DNA from: Argonema galeatum A003/A1
Lineage (GTDB): Bacteria > Cyanobacteriota > Cyanobacteriia > Cyanobacteriales > Aerosakkonemataceae
Direction of reading: 5' to 3'
NCBI RefSeq assembly: GCF_023333595.1
Contig: NZ_JAIQZM010000043.1
Coordinates: 1 to 53,852, forward strand
Length of the DNA: 53,852 bases
Shown one piece after another: positions 16,760 to 25,805 of this stretch. Below the pieces are notes generated by a model, which did no database searches, was not told the origin of the DNA, and worked only from the letters and a program-made list of their open reading frames with translations. Both the position numbers and the translations under genes were made by a program. Position 1 is the stretch's first letter. The number at the start of each line of letters is the position of its first letter.

Positions 16760-19700
16760 ATGTTATTGAAAGCGCTAAACCGTCGAATTTCCAATGTTTC
16801 CAAAAAGATGCCCCTGCATCTTGCCCTTGTAGTACCGTTCGTTCTGCAAATGGTGGGGGCGGTGGGACTGACGGGATATTTCTCATTTAAAAATGGAGAA
16901 GAATCAGTTAACAAAGTCGCTGCCCAGTTTGGGAGACAGATTAGCGATCGCATTCAGCAGAATCTGCAAATATTCCTCGCTACACCTTATCAGATTAATC
17001 AAACTAACCAAAATCTTGTTACAGAAGGACTGCTCAGCACAGAAAAGCTGCAAGCTTGGGAGAAATATCTATGGCGGCAAGTTCAATCATTTGATTATAT
17101 CACATCTATTTCAGTAACAACTACCCAGGGAGATCGGATAACTGGACAATTCTTTGAAGATGGCACGAAGTTAATTAGTATTACCGAAAAACGCGCTGGT
17201 TCTAAATTTCATAATTCTTATATTTATAACACGAATAGCAAAGGCGATCGCACTACTCTTAGGCAAGTTATCAAAAACGTTAACATCCCGAAAACCCCCC
17301 GGTATATAGATAGCATAAAAGCTGGCAAACCAATGTGGAGCAAAGCTTATGCTACAAGGCTTGAACCAACTTTATTTATAAGTGCTACTCAACCGCTTTA
17401 CAGCCAGGATGGATCTCAAGTGCGGGGGTTATTAAACACTTCACTACGGCTAGATTACATTGGTAAATTATTACAAAATATAAAAATTGGTAAATCGGGA
17501 CAAGCATTTATTATTGAAAGTTCGGGTAAGTTACTGGTAACTTCCACCAATGAGAAGCCATTCCGAATCGGGAACAATCAAAGAAAACCGTTCAAGGCTG
17601 TTGATAGCAATAACCGCTTAACTCGATTGACCGCCAATTATTTAGCTACCAGGTTTGGGGACTTAAGCCAATTGCAAAATCCGCAGCAGCTTGATTTTAA
17701 AATAGATGAACATAAACTTTATGTGCAAGTTCTGCCACTGCGAGACAGCAGAGGCTTAGATTGGTTGATTGTGGTTGTTATTCCTAAATCTGATTTCATG
17801 GAAGAAATCAACATGAATACTTATACCACGATTGTGTTATGTATAGTAGCCTTGCTTATAACTATACCGATCGGTATCCTTACATCTCGTTGGGTAGCTG
17901 AGCCAATTCTAAGCTTGAGTATGGCTGCGAAGGCTATTGCTAAGGGAAATTTGGATGTGAGAGTAAAGAGCGATCGCTCTGATGTACTTGGGCAACTCGC
18001 TCATTCATTTAACAAGATGGCTCAACAGTTACAAGAGTCATTTGTCGCTCTATCAACGACAAATCAAGAATTAGAAGTTCGCGTGGCAGAACGCACAGAA
18101 TCTCTGGCTGCTGCCGAGGCAGAACTGCGGGGCATATTGGCGGCAATGACTGAAATTATCTTAGTATTTGATGTGGCAGGTCGCTGTATAAAAATTGTGG
18201 CGACCAATCCCCAACTTTTATACAAACCTGTTGACGAACAGTTAGGCAAAACAATACACGAAATTTTTACAGCAGAGCAAGCCGATCCTCTTTTAAACCA
18301 TATTCAAACAAGTATAAAGACACAAAATCGAGTTAATTTTGAGTACAGTCTGACGCTCGGACAGCAGCAAGTTTGGTTCGCCGCTTCGATTTCACCTATT
18401 TCGGAAAATTGCGCGATTTGGGTAGCGCGAGATATCACCGAGCGCAAGTTAATGGAGGAGAAAGTACGATCTTCTGAGAGTAAAATACGCGCAGTATTTG
18501 AAGCAATGACTGATGTTGTGCTGCTACTAGATATCCAAGGTAATATAGAAATTGTGCCAACGAATACGGCGCTTTTGTACGAACCAGACCTTGACGTAAT
18601 CAGTTATACGATCGAACAATTTTTTGACGATCGAATATCTGAAACTTGGTGGCAGCAAATTCGGCGAGCTTTAGATGCACAGCAGACAATAGAGTTCGAT
18701 TACAGCCTCACAATAGACGGACGTGAAGTTTGGTTCGCCGCTAAAATTTCACCCATGTTAAACGATACCGTTATTTGGGTGGCGCGGGATATCAGCGAAC
18801 GCCAAGCCGCACTTCGCGAACTATCGCAAGCAGAAGAAGCCTTGCGCCAAAGTGAGGAACGGAATAGAGCTATTCTGGCGGGGCTTCCCGATTTAGTTGC
18901 ACGGTGCAACAAAGATGGCTTTTATTTGGACTACAGATCTCCCATAAACTTTAAAACCTTAGTGAAGGGCGATACACCGATCGGCAAGAATTTCTTTGAA
19001 GTATTACCACCAGATACTGCACAACGCCTGATGGGATATATCGAACAAACACTGCAAATAGGTGAGGTGCAAATCTTCGAGCAGCAAGTGACAATTGAGG
19101 GTATAGTTTATGACGAAGAAGTCAGAGTTGTGCCGAGCGATGAGGATGAAGTATTAATAGTTGTCCGCGATGTCAGCACACTCAAACGGCTGGAAAAAGA
19201 GCTATCAAAATCTCAGCAATTCTTAGATAGTATCGTGGAAAACATTCCTTTAGCGTTGTTTGTCAAAGATGTGCAGGATAACTTTCGTTACGTACTCTGG
19301 AATCGTACTGCTGAGCAAGTCTATGCTATTCCCCGCGAGCGGGCGATCGGACACACCCTCTACGATTTGGTCGAGCGAGAACTTGCCGAAGAGTTGATCG
19401 CTCAAGATCGAGAAGCTATTGAAAAACGCGAATTAATTGTCCATGAAGAGATATTTGATAGTGAATACCAAGGACTTATTTGGCAGCGAGTGATGAAACT
19501 GCCCCTGATGAACGAGTCGGGAGAAGTGACTTACTTAATTTATATAGGTGAAGATATCACAGAGCGCAAGCGAGCAGAAGAAGCCCTCAGACAAAGTGAA
19601 GAACGCTGGCAATTAGCGCTTAAAGGCAACAATGACGGTATTTTCGACTGGAACATCAAAACGAATGAAATATTTTATTCCACCCGGTATAAAGAAATAT

Positions 19701-20623
19701 TGGGATATCTCGATCGCGAGATGAGCAATGACTATAATGAATGGGCTAGTCGTTTGCATCCAGATGATATTAACCGGGTAATGAAAACCCTCCTAGATCA
19801 CCTAGATCGTAAAATTCCTTATTACGCCGTCGAGTATCGCCAGCAGTGCAAGGACGCCTCCTATAAATGGATTTTGAGTCGGGGACAGGCACTATGGGAT
19901 GAAGAGGGGAACCCGGTGCGAATGGTGGGCTCGAATACCGACATCACGGAGCGCAAACAAGCAGAGGAAGCTTTGCGTATAGCACAAGAAAAGTCAGAGA
20001 GTTTATTGCTGAATATTTTGCCTAAAGCGATCGCAGACAGACTAAAACAAAATACTTCTGCAATAGCCGAACATTTTGAGGAAGCTACTATTCTGTTTGC
20101 CGATATTGTTGGCTTTACTCCCCTTTCTGCTAAAATGCCTCCTATAGAATTGGTCAACTTACTTAATGAGATTTTTTCTAACTTTGACGAACTTGCTGAT
20201 AAACACGGTTTAGAAAAAATTAAAACTATTGGGGATGCTTACATGGTGGTAGGCGGTTTGCCAGTGCCAAGAGACGGCCATGCAGAAGCCATTGCAGAAA
20301 TGGCACTGGATATGCAGGCAAGCATTAACCGCTTTCGGTATGAAAAAAACGAGCTATTACAAATTCGCATCGGCATTAATACGGGACAAGTGGTAGCGGG
20401 AGTAATTGGAATTAAAAAGTTTATCTACGATCTGTGGGGCGATACGGTTAATGTTGCTTCTCGGATGGAATCATCTGGACTACCGGGTAACATTCAAATC
20501 ACATCTTCGACTTATGAGCTATTGCAGGATAAATATTTGTTTGAAAAAAGGGGGACGATCAAGGTAAAAGGCAAAGGCGAAATGACTACTTATTTTCTCT
20601 TAGGTAGAAGGGACGATCGGTAA
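16760..20623 (+). CDS. Multi-PAS class III adenylate cyclase with dCache sensor
   Basis: 1287 residues. Order: membrane helix (about 20-42), large periplasmic dCache-type domain (about 45-345), second helix (about 350-375), HAMP (about 375-430), then five PAS domains, several ending in xxDITERK(x)xEE-type linkers, and a C-terminal class III cyclase domain (about 1090-1283). The cyclase has the metal site FADIVGFTPLSAKM, the base-selecting lysine in EKIKTIGDAYMVVGG, and LWGDTVNVASRMES; the Lys/Asp pair is the adenylate (not guanylate) signature. It would make cAMP in response to an extracellular ligand plus internal PAS inputs. cAMP signalling governs motility and light responses in several cyanobacteria. 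Transcribed alone, apparently intact. Confidence 0.93.
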   Translation: MLLKALNRRISNVSKKMPLHLALVVPFVLQMVGAVGLTGYFSFKNGEESVNKVAAQFGRQISDRIQQNLQIFLATPYQINQTNQNLVTEGLLSTEKLQAWEKYLWRQVQSFDYITSISVTTTQGDRITGQFFEDGTKLISITEKRAGSKFHNSYIYNTNSKGDRTTLRQVIKNVNIPKTPRYIDSIKAGKPMWSKAYATRLEPTLFISATQPLYSQDGSQVRGLLNTSLRLDYIGKLLQNIKIGKSGQAFIIESSGKLLVTSTNEKPFRIGNNQRKPFKAVDSNNRLTRLTANYLATRFGDLSQLQNPQQLDFKIDEHKLYVQVLPLRDSRGLDWLIVVVIPKSDFMEEINMNTYTTIVLCIVALLITIPIGILTSRWVAEPILSLSMAAKAIAKGNLDVRVKSDRSDVLGQLAHSFNKMAQQLQESFVALSTTNQELEVRVAERTESLAAAEAELRGILAAMTEIILVFDVAGRCIKIVATNPQLLYKPVDEQLGKTIHEIFTAEQADPLLNHIQTSIKTQNRVNFEYSLTLGQQQVWFAASISPISENCAIWVARDITERKLMEEKVRSSESKIRAVFEAMTDVVLLLDIQGNIEIVPTNTALLYEPDLDVISYTIEQFFDDRISETWWQQIRRALDAQQTIEFDYSLTIDGREVWFAAKISPMLNDTVIWVARDISERQAALRELSQAEEALRQSEERNRAILAGLPDLVARCNKDGFYLDYRSPINFKTLVKGDTPIGKNFFEVLPPDTAQRLMGYIEQTLQIGEVQIFEQQVTIEGIVYDEEVRVVPSDEDEVLIVVRDVSTLKRLEKELSKSQQFLDSIVENIPLALFVKDVQDNFRYVLWNRTAEQVYAIPRERAIGHTLYDLVERELAEELIAQDREAIEKRELIVHEEIFDSEYQGLIWQRVMKLPLMNESGEVTYLIYIGEDITERKRAEEALRQSEERWQLALKGNNDGIFDWNIKTNEIFYSTRYKEILGYLDREMSNDYNEWASRLHPDDINRVMKTLLDHLDRKIPYYAVEYRQQCKDASYKWILSRGQALWDEEGNPVRMVGSNTDITERKQAEEALRIAQEKSESLLLNILPKAIADRLKQNTSAIAEHFEEATILFADIVGFTPLSAKMPPIELVNLLNEIFSNFDELADKHGLEKIKTIGDAYMVVGGLPVPRDGHAEAIAEMALDMQASINRFRYEKNELLQIRIGINTGQVVAGVIGIKKFIYDLWGDTVNVASRMESSGLPGNIQITSSTYELLQDKYLFEKRGTIKVKGKGEMTTYFLLGRRDDR

Positions 20624-20630
20624 CTAAAAC

Positions 20631-21024
20631 AGGACTTACGCATTAGCCCCCCTAATCTGGGGGGAGAAAAAACTAGGACTTATATCGTGTTCGGTTGCAT
20701 CGTTAGTACATGAGTGATATCGTCAAATTGTCTGTTGTCATCGTTGGTTAAATTTTTACCGCAGATGAAGACAGATTAACGCAGATTAACGCAGATAAGA
20801 ATAAGAACATAAATTTTGAAGGTGACCGATGCGTAAGGACATGATATTACGCATTTGCTCGCCGCACCTAATACATCTGTAGGGGCAATTCATGAATTAC
20901 CCCTAAATGTAGGGGTAAAAGCGCCAACAATCATGGTAAGTCCTGAAAACTTATTCCCCCCAAATCCCCTCGTCCTTGTTCCCCCCAGATTTGGGGGGCT
21001 AGGGGGGAGAAAAGCGTAAGTCCT
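20631..21024. repeat. Nested repeat complex with AGGACTTACG termini
   Basis: The block starts AGGACTTACG (20631) and ends CGTAAGTCCT (21024). Inside are C/G-rich arms (CCCCCCTAATCTGGGGGG; CCCCCCAGATTTGGGGGGCTAG), a MITE-like copy (about 20675-20850, same family as 1043-1225) and a GTAGGGGCAATTCATGAATT palindrome near 20880. A compact version of the outer element without insertions is at 33108-33218. No gene is present. Confidence 0.75.
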
Positions 21025-21047
21025 TACTTTTTAGAGCGGGTTAGGTT

Positions 21048-22505
21048 CTAAGCAACCGGAGTTGATATTGCTTTTTTTGTCACACTTTTTGCGGTGACTT
21101 TCTGCCCGACTTGTGCAACAGATCTTTCCGAAGTGCGGGAAAGGGGTAAATGGCTAAAGTGTTCGCCCATAATCGACTCAGCTAGCAAGCGACGATATAG
21201 TTCGCTCAACTGAATTGCTACTCCCGTCCAGCTAAAATTCTGACGCACTCTTACCGACGCCTGTATTCTTAGCTTTTGAGCCCACAATTCGTCTGCTAGG
21301 ATGCGATCGATCCCTTGAGCAAAAGCCGCAGTATCTTGTGGAGGAACCAGCAAACCCGTTTCCTCCGGCACAACGGTAAACTTCAACCCCCCCACATTTG
21401 ACGCTACCACTGGCGTACCGCAAGCCATAGCTTCGATCGCCACCAATCCAAACGGTTCGTAGTGGCTGGGTATAACGCACACATCAGCAGCTGTGTAGTA
21501 GAGTGGCAGCAAGTCGTGTCCGACAGATCCCGTAAATAGGGTTTGCTCTGCCAATCCCATTTCTTGCACGATCTCCTCGATTCGTTCTCTTTCGCGCTCA
21601 TCCGCACGCTCTGGATCGCTTCCTCCCGCAATTACGAGGCGGAGGTTTCCCTTCTTTCTCGCCTGAGTTTCGGCACAAGCTCGCACCATCGTCTCGATCC
21701 CCTTGCGAGGATCGAACCTTCCCACATAAAGCACGATTTGCTCATCCGGTTTGAAACCTAACTTAGCCCTGGCTTCATTTTTGGGTAGCACGCGGAAATT
21801 ATCAATGTCTGTACCGCAGGGAATGACTTCAATGCGCCCTTGCTGACAAACTAACTGGCGCAGGTAATCGCGTTCTTGAGGACTGGTGGCCACAACGCAG
21901 TGTGCTTTCTCCAATATTTGCCGCTCAACTGCCAGTCGGGTAGAAGCGATCGCAGGTATTGTGCGAACAGATTGGTACTTCACCGCACCCAAGGAATGAT
22001 ATGTGTGGACTACCTGAATGTTGCTCGATTTTTGCAACTGCAAGCCAATCCAAGCAGAAAGCCAGTAATTGGTATGAACTAGCGGATAATTAGTGCCTTC
22101 TTTGCTTTGAAACTTTTGGAATGCCTCTACAAATTGAGGCATATATTCAAACAGTCGATCTCGTGGAATAAAGCCTTCTGGCCCAGCTACCAGACGAATC
22201 GTGCGGCAGAAGGGTGAATGCTGCACAATTCCAGGGTCGTTTGGGTTAGTTTTGCGGGTAAACATATCCACCTGCCAACCCAATTTTGCCAAAGATTCTC
22301 CTACTTGGCGTACATAGACATTTTGCCCACCAGCTTCTTCTTTACCAACTTCCGCAGCTGGGTCAGCATGATCTGAAATAAGTGCGATCGCTTGTCTGCC
22401 AGGTATAACTGGACGAGCGTAGATAAAAGGTGACTCTTTTGATGATGAATTAGAAAAATGATTTGAGGCTCTCTGAGCCATCGGCTGCCTACTTTGATGT
22501 AACAT
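21048..22505 (-). CDS. GT4-family glycosyltransferase
   Basis: 485 residues with GT-B architecture. The N-terminal Rossmann half includes DHADPAAEVGKEEAGGQNVYV, the sugar-acceptor glycine-rich loop seen in sucrose-phosphate-synthase-like GT4 enzymes, and VHTNYWLSAW. The C-terminal half has VLYVGRFDPRKGIETM (about residue 260), RLVIAGGSDPER, and the donor-binding EPFGLVAIEAMACGTPVV with the E-x7-E motif (about 355). It probably transfers a hexose from UDP-glucose to an exopolysaccharide, lipid or small sugar. The tail after about 450 is low-complexity. It is followed upstream by a tandem heptamer repeat and a second GT4 gene in the same direction. Confidence 0.88.
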   Translation of the reverse strand: MLHQSRQPMAQRASNHFSNSSSKESPFIYARPVIPGRQAIALISDHADPAAEVGKEEAGGQNVYVRQVGESLAKLGWQVDMFTRKTNPNDPGIVQHSPFCRTIRLVAGPEGFIPRDRLFEYMPQFVEAFQKFQSKEGTNYPLVHTNYWLSAWIGLQLQKSSNIQVVHTYHSLGAVKYQSVRTIPAIASTRLAVERQILEKAHCVVATSPQERDYLRQLVCQQGRIEVIPCGTDIDNFRVLPKNEARAKLGFKPDEQIVLYVGRFDPRKGIETMVRACAETQARKKGNLRLVIAGGSDPERADERERERIEEIVQEMGLAEQTLFTGSVGHDLLPLYYTAADVCVIPSHYEPFGLVAIEAMACGTPVVASNVGGLKFTVVPEETGLLVPPQDTAAFAQGIDRILADELWAQKLRIQASVRVRQNFSWTGVAIQLSELYRRLLAESIMGEHFSHLPLSRTSERSVAQVGQKVTAKSVTKKAISTPVA

Positions 22506-22536
22506 ACCCAGACCTCAGTTGAGTTGATTTTTTTTG

Positions 22537-22707
22537 TCAGTTGTCAGTTGTCGGTTGTCAGTTGTCAGTTGTCAGTTGTCAGTTGTCGGTTGTCAGTTGT
22601 CGGTTGTCAGTTGTCAGTTGTCAGTTGTCAGTTGTCAGTTGTCGGTTGTCAGTTGTCAGTTGTCAGTTGTCAGTTGTCGGTTGTCAGTTGTCAGTTGTCA
22701 GTTGTCA
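22537..22707. repeat. Tandem heptamer satellite (GTCAGTT/GTCGGTT)
   Basis: About 24 consecutive copies of a 7-base unit, mostly GTCAGTT with interspersed GTCGGTT, between two glycosyltransferase genes. A 7-base period cycles through all three frames, so long open frames appear with repetitive VVSCQLS-like proteins; these are not genes. It is not a CRISPR: no spacers exist. Confidence 0.95.
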
Positions 22708-22733
22708 TTAATTATTTTTTTGACTTTTGACTT

Positions 22734-23825
22734 TTAGCTAGCAATTAGATCGCTTACCAACGCTGGTTTATGGCGGACGTGACCTTTATGAGAGAAGCGT
22801 TCTGCCAAAAGTTGTTGATAAACCTCCTCGTAACCATCGGTCATTTTTTGGGCGCTGAAATTAGCTATTATGTGTTCTCTACAAGCGTAACGGTCTAATT
22901 CACCTATTTTTGCTACAGCAGCTACGCACTCTTCCACAGTTTCGCACAAAAAGCCGCTCTTACCGTGGGCAATTATTTCCGGCGTAGACCCCATCTTCAT
23001 GGCAATCACTGGCGTACCCGTTGCCATCGATTCAATCATCACCAAACCAAACGGTTCGCGCCAAGTAATTGGGAATAAAGTTGCAACTGCCCCTCCCATC
23101 AAGACAGACTTTTGAGCGTGGTTTGCTTCGCCCAAATATTCAATCTGTTTGCCATCAATGTGGGGCTTAATTTCCCGCTCAAAATATTCGCGATCGACTA
23201 GGTCCACCTTGCCTGCCATCTTCAAATGCCAGCCAGAACGCTTGGCAATTTCTATCGCTAAATGCGGCCCTTTTTCAGGAGAAAGTCGTCCTAAAAAAGC
23301 CAAGTAAGGGGGATTATCCGGTCTTTCGCGAAACTTGTAAGTGCTTACGTCAATGCCGTTGTAGACTGTAGCTACGCAGTTCAAATTCAGTCTTGCTTCC
23401 CGCTGTGCATTGGAGATACTCACATAAGGCTGACGGCGAGCGTGCATAAACATCTTCTCGTTATCGGGGGTAAAAACGCCGTGCAGCGTGTGGACAGTGG
23501 GCGTTTTTACTAGACTTGCGTATGGCAAAGCGGCGCAACCCATGTGAGAGTGAATGATATCAAACTCCGATGCCCGTTCGTACACCCAACTTAGTTGCAG
23601 CATTTCGTAAATGCCATATTCCTTGACTGTGGGGTCTAAACGTATGGCTCGCGGGTGAACGGACTCTAATTTAGCTAGAGTAATAGAATCACCACTTGCA
23701 AACAAAGTGACTTCATGACCCCGCCGGACTAATTCATCGCAAAGCAGTCCGACAACTAGCTCAATACCACCATAAGCTGGCGGTGGAACTCGCTCCCACA
23801 GCGGGGCAATTTGGGCAATTCTCAT
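22734..23825 (-). CDS. GT4-family glycosyltransferase
   Basis: 363 residues, GT-B fold. MRIAQIAPLWERVPPPAYGGIE is the typical N-terminal glycine-rich acceptor loop, then HSHMGCAALPYASL, YVSISNAQR, LAFLGRLSPEKGPHLAIE (about 185), and the donor site EPFGLVMIESMATGTPVIA with the E-x7-E motif (about 257). This group is often next to trehalose/sucrose or polysaccharide genes. The substrate cannot be read from sequence. The neighbouring GT4 gene downstream suggests a joint glycan pathway, although the two are separated by a satellite that could alter transcript length. The start codon is the ATG at 23825, with ATTAGGAGG just upstream as a strong ribosome-binding site. Confidence 0.88.
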   Translation of the reverse strand: MRIAQIAPLWERVPPPAYGGIELVVGLLCDELVRRGHEVTLFASGDSITLAKLESVHPRAIRLDPTVKEYGIYEMLQLSWVYERASEFDIIHSHMGCAALPYASLVKTPTVHTLHGVFTPDNEKMFMHARRQPYVSISNAQREARLNLNCVATVYNGIDVSTYKFRERPDNPPYLAFLGRLSPEKGPHLAIEIAKRSGWHLKMAGKVDLVDREYFEREIKPHIDGKQIEYLGEANHAQKSVLMGGAVATLFPITWREPFGLVMIESMATGTPVIAMKMGSTPEIIAHGKSGFLCETVEECVAAVAKIGELDRYACREHIIANFSAQKMTDGYEEVYQQLLAERFSHKGHVRHKPALVSDLIAS

Positions 23826-24364
23826 TACAAACCTCCTAATAGTACGCAGGTGCTAAACTCTTTCGTGATGATGAGGCTGATTCATATCTTACTGAGTGCC
23901 TTCTAGTTTCGCATCCTGCTTAAGAACTATCACCTGAGATGAAATTTAGGCAATAATTTACAAATTTGCAAGGCAATTAAATACGGAGATCTCGTCTTGT
24001 ACAGGTAGAGATATCCGCACTATTTGGATTCCTAAAAGTATATTTATCGCCTTTTTGGCTACTACAGGAATGGGTATATTTGATTAAATCTCACCTGGAT
24101 TTCATTTGGATCTAGGCAAGAATGGATGCGATCGCTAAAAATAGAGGTCATAATTCAGATTTATAAGCCCTAATCTGCATTTAGAGCCAAATTAGCCAAA
24201 TTAAGGCTCAAATCTAATGCTTAAAGCCTAAACGATCTTTTTAACTTCTAAACCCTTTATTATAACTCCAAATTTGGCCTCTGAAACTTAGCCGATCGCG
24301 TAAATCCTATTCATATTGGCTTATTTTGGTATCGTTACTGTATCGATCGTTCATTGTGGAAACG
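23826..24364. other. Long gene-less upstream region of cas6
   Basis: About 540 bases, AT-rich, with no convincing gene. It contains one HIP1 octamer near 24128, a run of short AT-rich words (TTAAAGCCTAAA, TTAAGGCTCAAATC, 24180-24270) and a GGAAAC word at 24358-24363. It presumably holds the divergent promoters of the glycosyltransferase gene and cas6. No CRISPR array is present. Confidence 0.5.
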
Positions 24365-24400
24365 GCTATAATCGAATTTATCCCCTCATGGGGATGGAAC
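24365..24400 (+). promoter_or_regulatory. CRISPR-repeat-like hairpin in the cas6 leader
   Basis: The 36 bases just 5' of cas6 end in TCCCCTCATGGGGATGGAAC. A 5-bp stem (TCCCC/GGGGA, 24381-24385 with 24390-24394) has a 4-base loop and a 3' GGAAC end. This is the form of the 3' half of many cyanobacterial CRISPR repeats, which carry a short C/G stem followed by GGAAAC. It lies 20 bases before the cas6 ATG, where it could be a Cas6 binding or cleavage site. Seen directly: the hairpin. Inferred: the Cas6 link. Confidence 0.5.
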
Positions 24401-24420
24401 CCGCGTAACTTATCCCTGCT

Positions 24421-25551
24421 ATGACTCAAACTCTCAGACGCACTCGCAAGCGTACTCAAAATGCCTCTTATAATTCTATTCCCACTTGGTCAGACGATAC
24501 CGAGTTGGTGGGATTAGTGTTTGAACTGTCATCCAGCACTGGCGGACTCTTGCCACTTCAGTATGCAGTGGGACTTCATGCTTGGTTTTTGGATCGAGTG
24601 CGACAGATTGACCCAGATTTGTCTGCTTATCTCCACGATGGGGAATCAGAAAAAGCTTTTACTATCTCTGATTTAAATGGTGTTTTGATTCCTCAAGGTA
24701 GGCAGTTACAAGTTGCAGCAGATCGGGTTTATCGCTGGTACATAACCGCACTTTCTCAGCGGTTGGTGCAATGGTTGGCTAAGTGGATGCAAGCGTTACC
24801 AGTCGAGGTTAGTTTGCGAGATTTACCGTTAAAAATTATCTCTTGTCAGGTTGGCCAACCGCCTACTACTTACGCCCAGTTGCTATCAACAGAAATCGAT
24901 AAAAATCTCACTCTCAGCTTTGTTTCGCCAACTAGCTTTCGTCGCAAAGGACATCATTTTCCCTTACCGATGCCGATAAATTTGTTTCACAGCTATTTGC
25001 GGCGATGGAATGATTTTTCGGGGATGCCATTTGAACAAGATGCGTTTCTAGAATGGGTGGATGAAGGAGCGATTATTCACCGTCACCAACTGTCATCCTG
25101 TAAGGTACAAGCAGGGAAAAAGGGTTCGGTGACAGGTTTTACTGGTGCTTTAGAATTGGGTTTGTCAAGTAAAGCCAGAGAAAATTCTCAGTTTGTCCAG
25201 TTATTTTATGCTTTAGGCGAATTAGCGATTTATTGCGGTACGGGACATAAAACCACTTTTGGGTTAGGACAAACTTGTAAGGGTTGGATAGTTGATAGCG
25301 GTACATCTGCGGCGTCTTCAATGGAGGATGTGTTGGCTAATAGGATTGCAGAATTAACGGAAATTTTCACCGCACAACGCAAGCGCACTGGTGGAAATCG
25401 CACTGCTGAAATTGCCGAAACTTGGGCAACTATTCTGAGTAGGCGAGAGTTTGGGGAGTCGTTGCAGGATATTGCTACAGATTTGGATATGCCTTATGAA
25501 ACAGTGAAAACTTATGCAAAGTTGGCGCGACGCACTTTGAAGGCGGAGTAG
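24421..25551 (+). CDS. cas6: Cas6 CRISPR endoribonuclease with C-terminal HTH-like extension
   Basis: 376 residues. The Cas6 double-RAMP layout is visible: an early ELVGLVFELSSSTGGLLP strand, YLHDGESEKAFTISDLNG (about 75-93), FVSPTSFRRKGHHFPLPMP near residue 165, and the C-terminal glycine-rich loop YCGTGHKTTFGLGQ (about 280). Cas6 cuts pre-crRNA at the base of the repeat hairpin. After about residue 295 there is an extra segment of about 75 residues whose end, SLQDIATDLDMPYETVKTYA, looks like a sigma-70 region-4-type helix-turn-helix. No other cas gene and no array lie in this window. A CRISPR-repeat-like hairpin sits 20 bases upstream. Confidence 0.85.
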   Translation: MTQTLRRTRKRTQNASYNSIPTWSDDTELVGLVFELSSSTGGLLPLQYAVGLHAWFLDRVRQIDPDLSAYLHDGESEKAFTISDLNGVLIPQGRQLQVAADRVYRWYITALSQRLVQWLAKWMQALPVEVSLRDLPLKIISCQVGQPPTTYAQLLSTEIDKNLTLSFVSPTSFRRKGHHFPLPMPINLFHSYLRRWNDFSGMPFEQDAFLEWVDEGAIIHRHQLSSCKVQAGKKGSVTGFTGALELGLSSKARENSQFVQLFYALGELAIYCGTGHKTTFGLGQTCKGWIVDSGTSAASSMEDVLANRIAELTEIFTAQRKRTGGNRTAEIAETWATILSRREFGESLQDIATDLDMPYETVKTYAKLARRTLKAE

Positions 25552-25554
25552 TTT

Positions 25555-25697
25555 TAATATCATGTCATTACGCATCGGTTACCTAAAAAATTCCTGCGAT
25601 CGTTCTTATCTGCGTTTATCTGCGTGCATCTGTCTTCATCTGCGGTAAAAATTTAACCAACGATGACAACAGACAATTTGACAATATCACTCATGTA
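25555..25697 (+). repeat. Interspersed MITE-like repeat, copy 4
   Basis: The same unit as 1043-1225, beginning ATCATGTCATTACGCATCGG directly after the cas6 stop codon and containing TATCTGCGTTTATCTGCGTG and ACCAACGATGACAACAGACA. The right terminus is degenerate. Confidence 0.7.
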
Positions 25698-25751
25698 CTA
25701 AGCTGTGGCGCATCTACAGTGGCTTGCAGTCGAATGAAGTACACCCGGAGA

Positions 25752-25787
25752 AACCCGGTTTCTTCAAGAAACCGGGTTTCTCTGTAC
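25752..25787. repeat. Inverted pair of GAAACCCGGTTTC palindromes
   Basis: AGAAACCCGGTTTCT, a short loop, then AGAAACCGGGTTTCT. It sits between cas6 and the convergent transporter operon, where it could act as a bidirectional terminator-like hairpin. Confidence 0.75.
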
Positions 25788-25805
25788 CTCTTCCTTTTCT
25801 CACCC

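Noticed and set aside
22537..22707. The heptamer array as a CRISPR
   Set aside because: The unit is 7 bases with no spacers; CRISPR repeats are 23-37 bases separated by unique spacers.
22524..22737. Two 67-68-codon open frames of VVSCQLS repeats
   Set aside because: They are the heptamer satellite read in different frames; no ribosome-binding site and no real protein composition.
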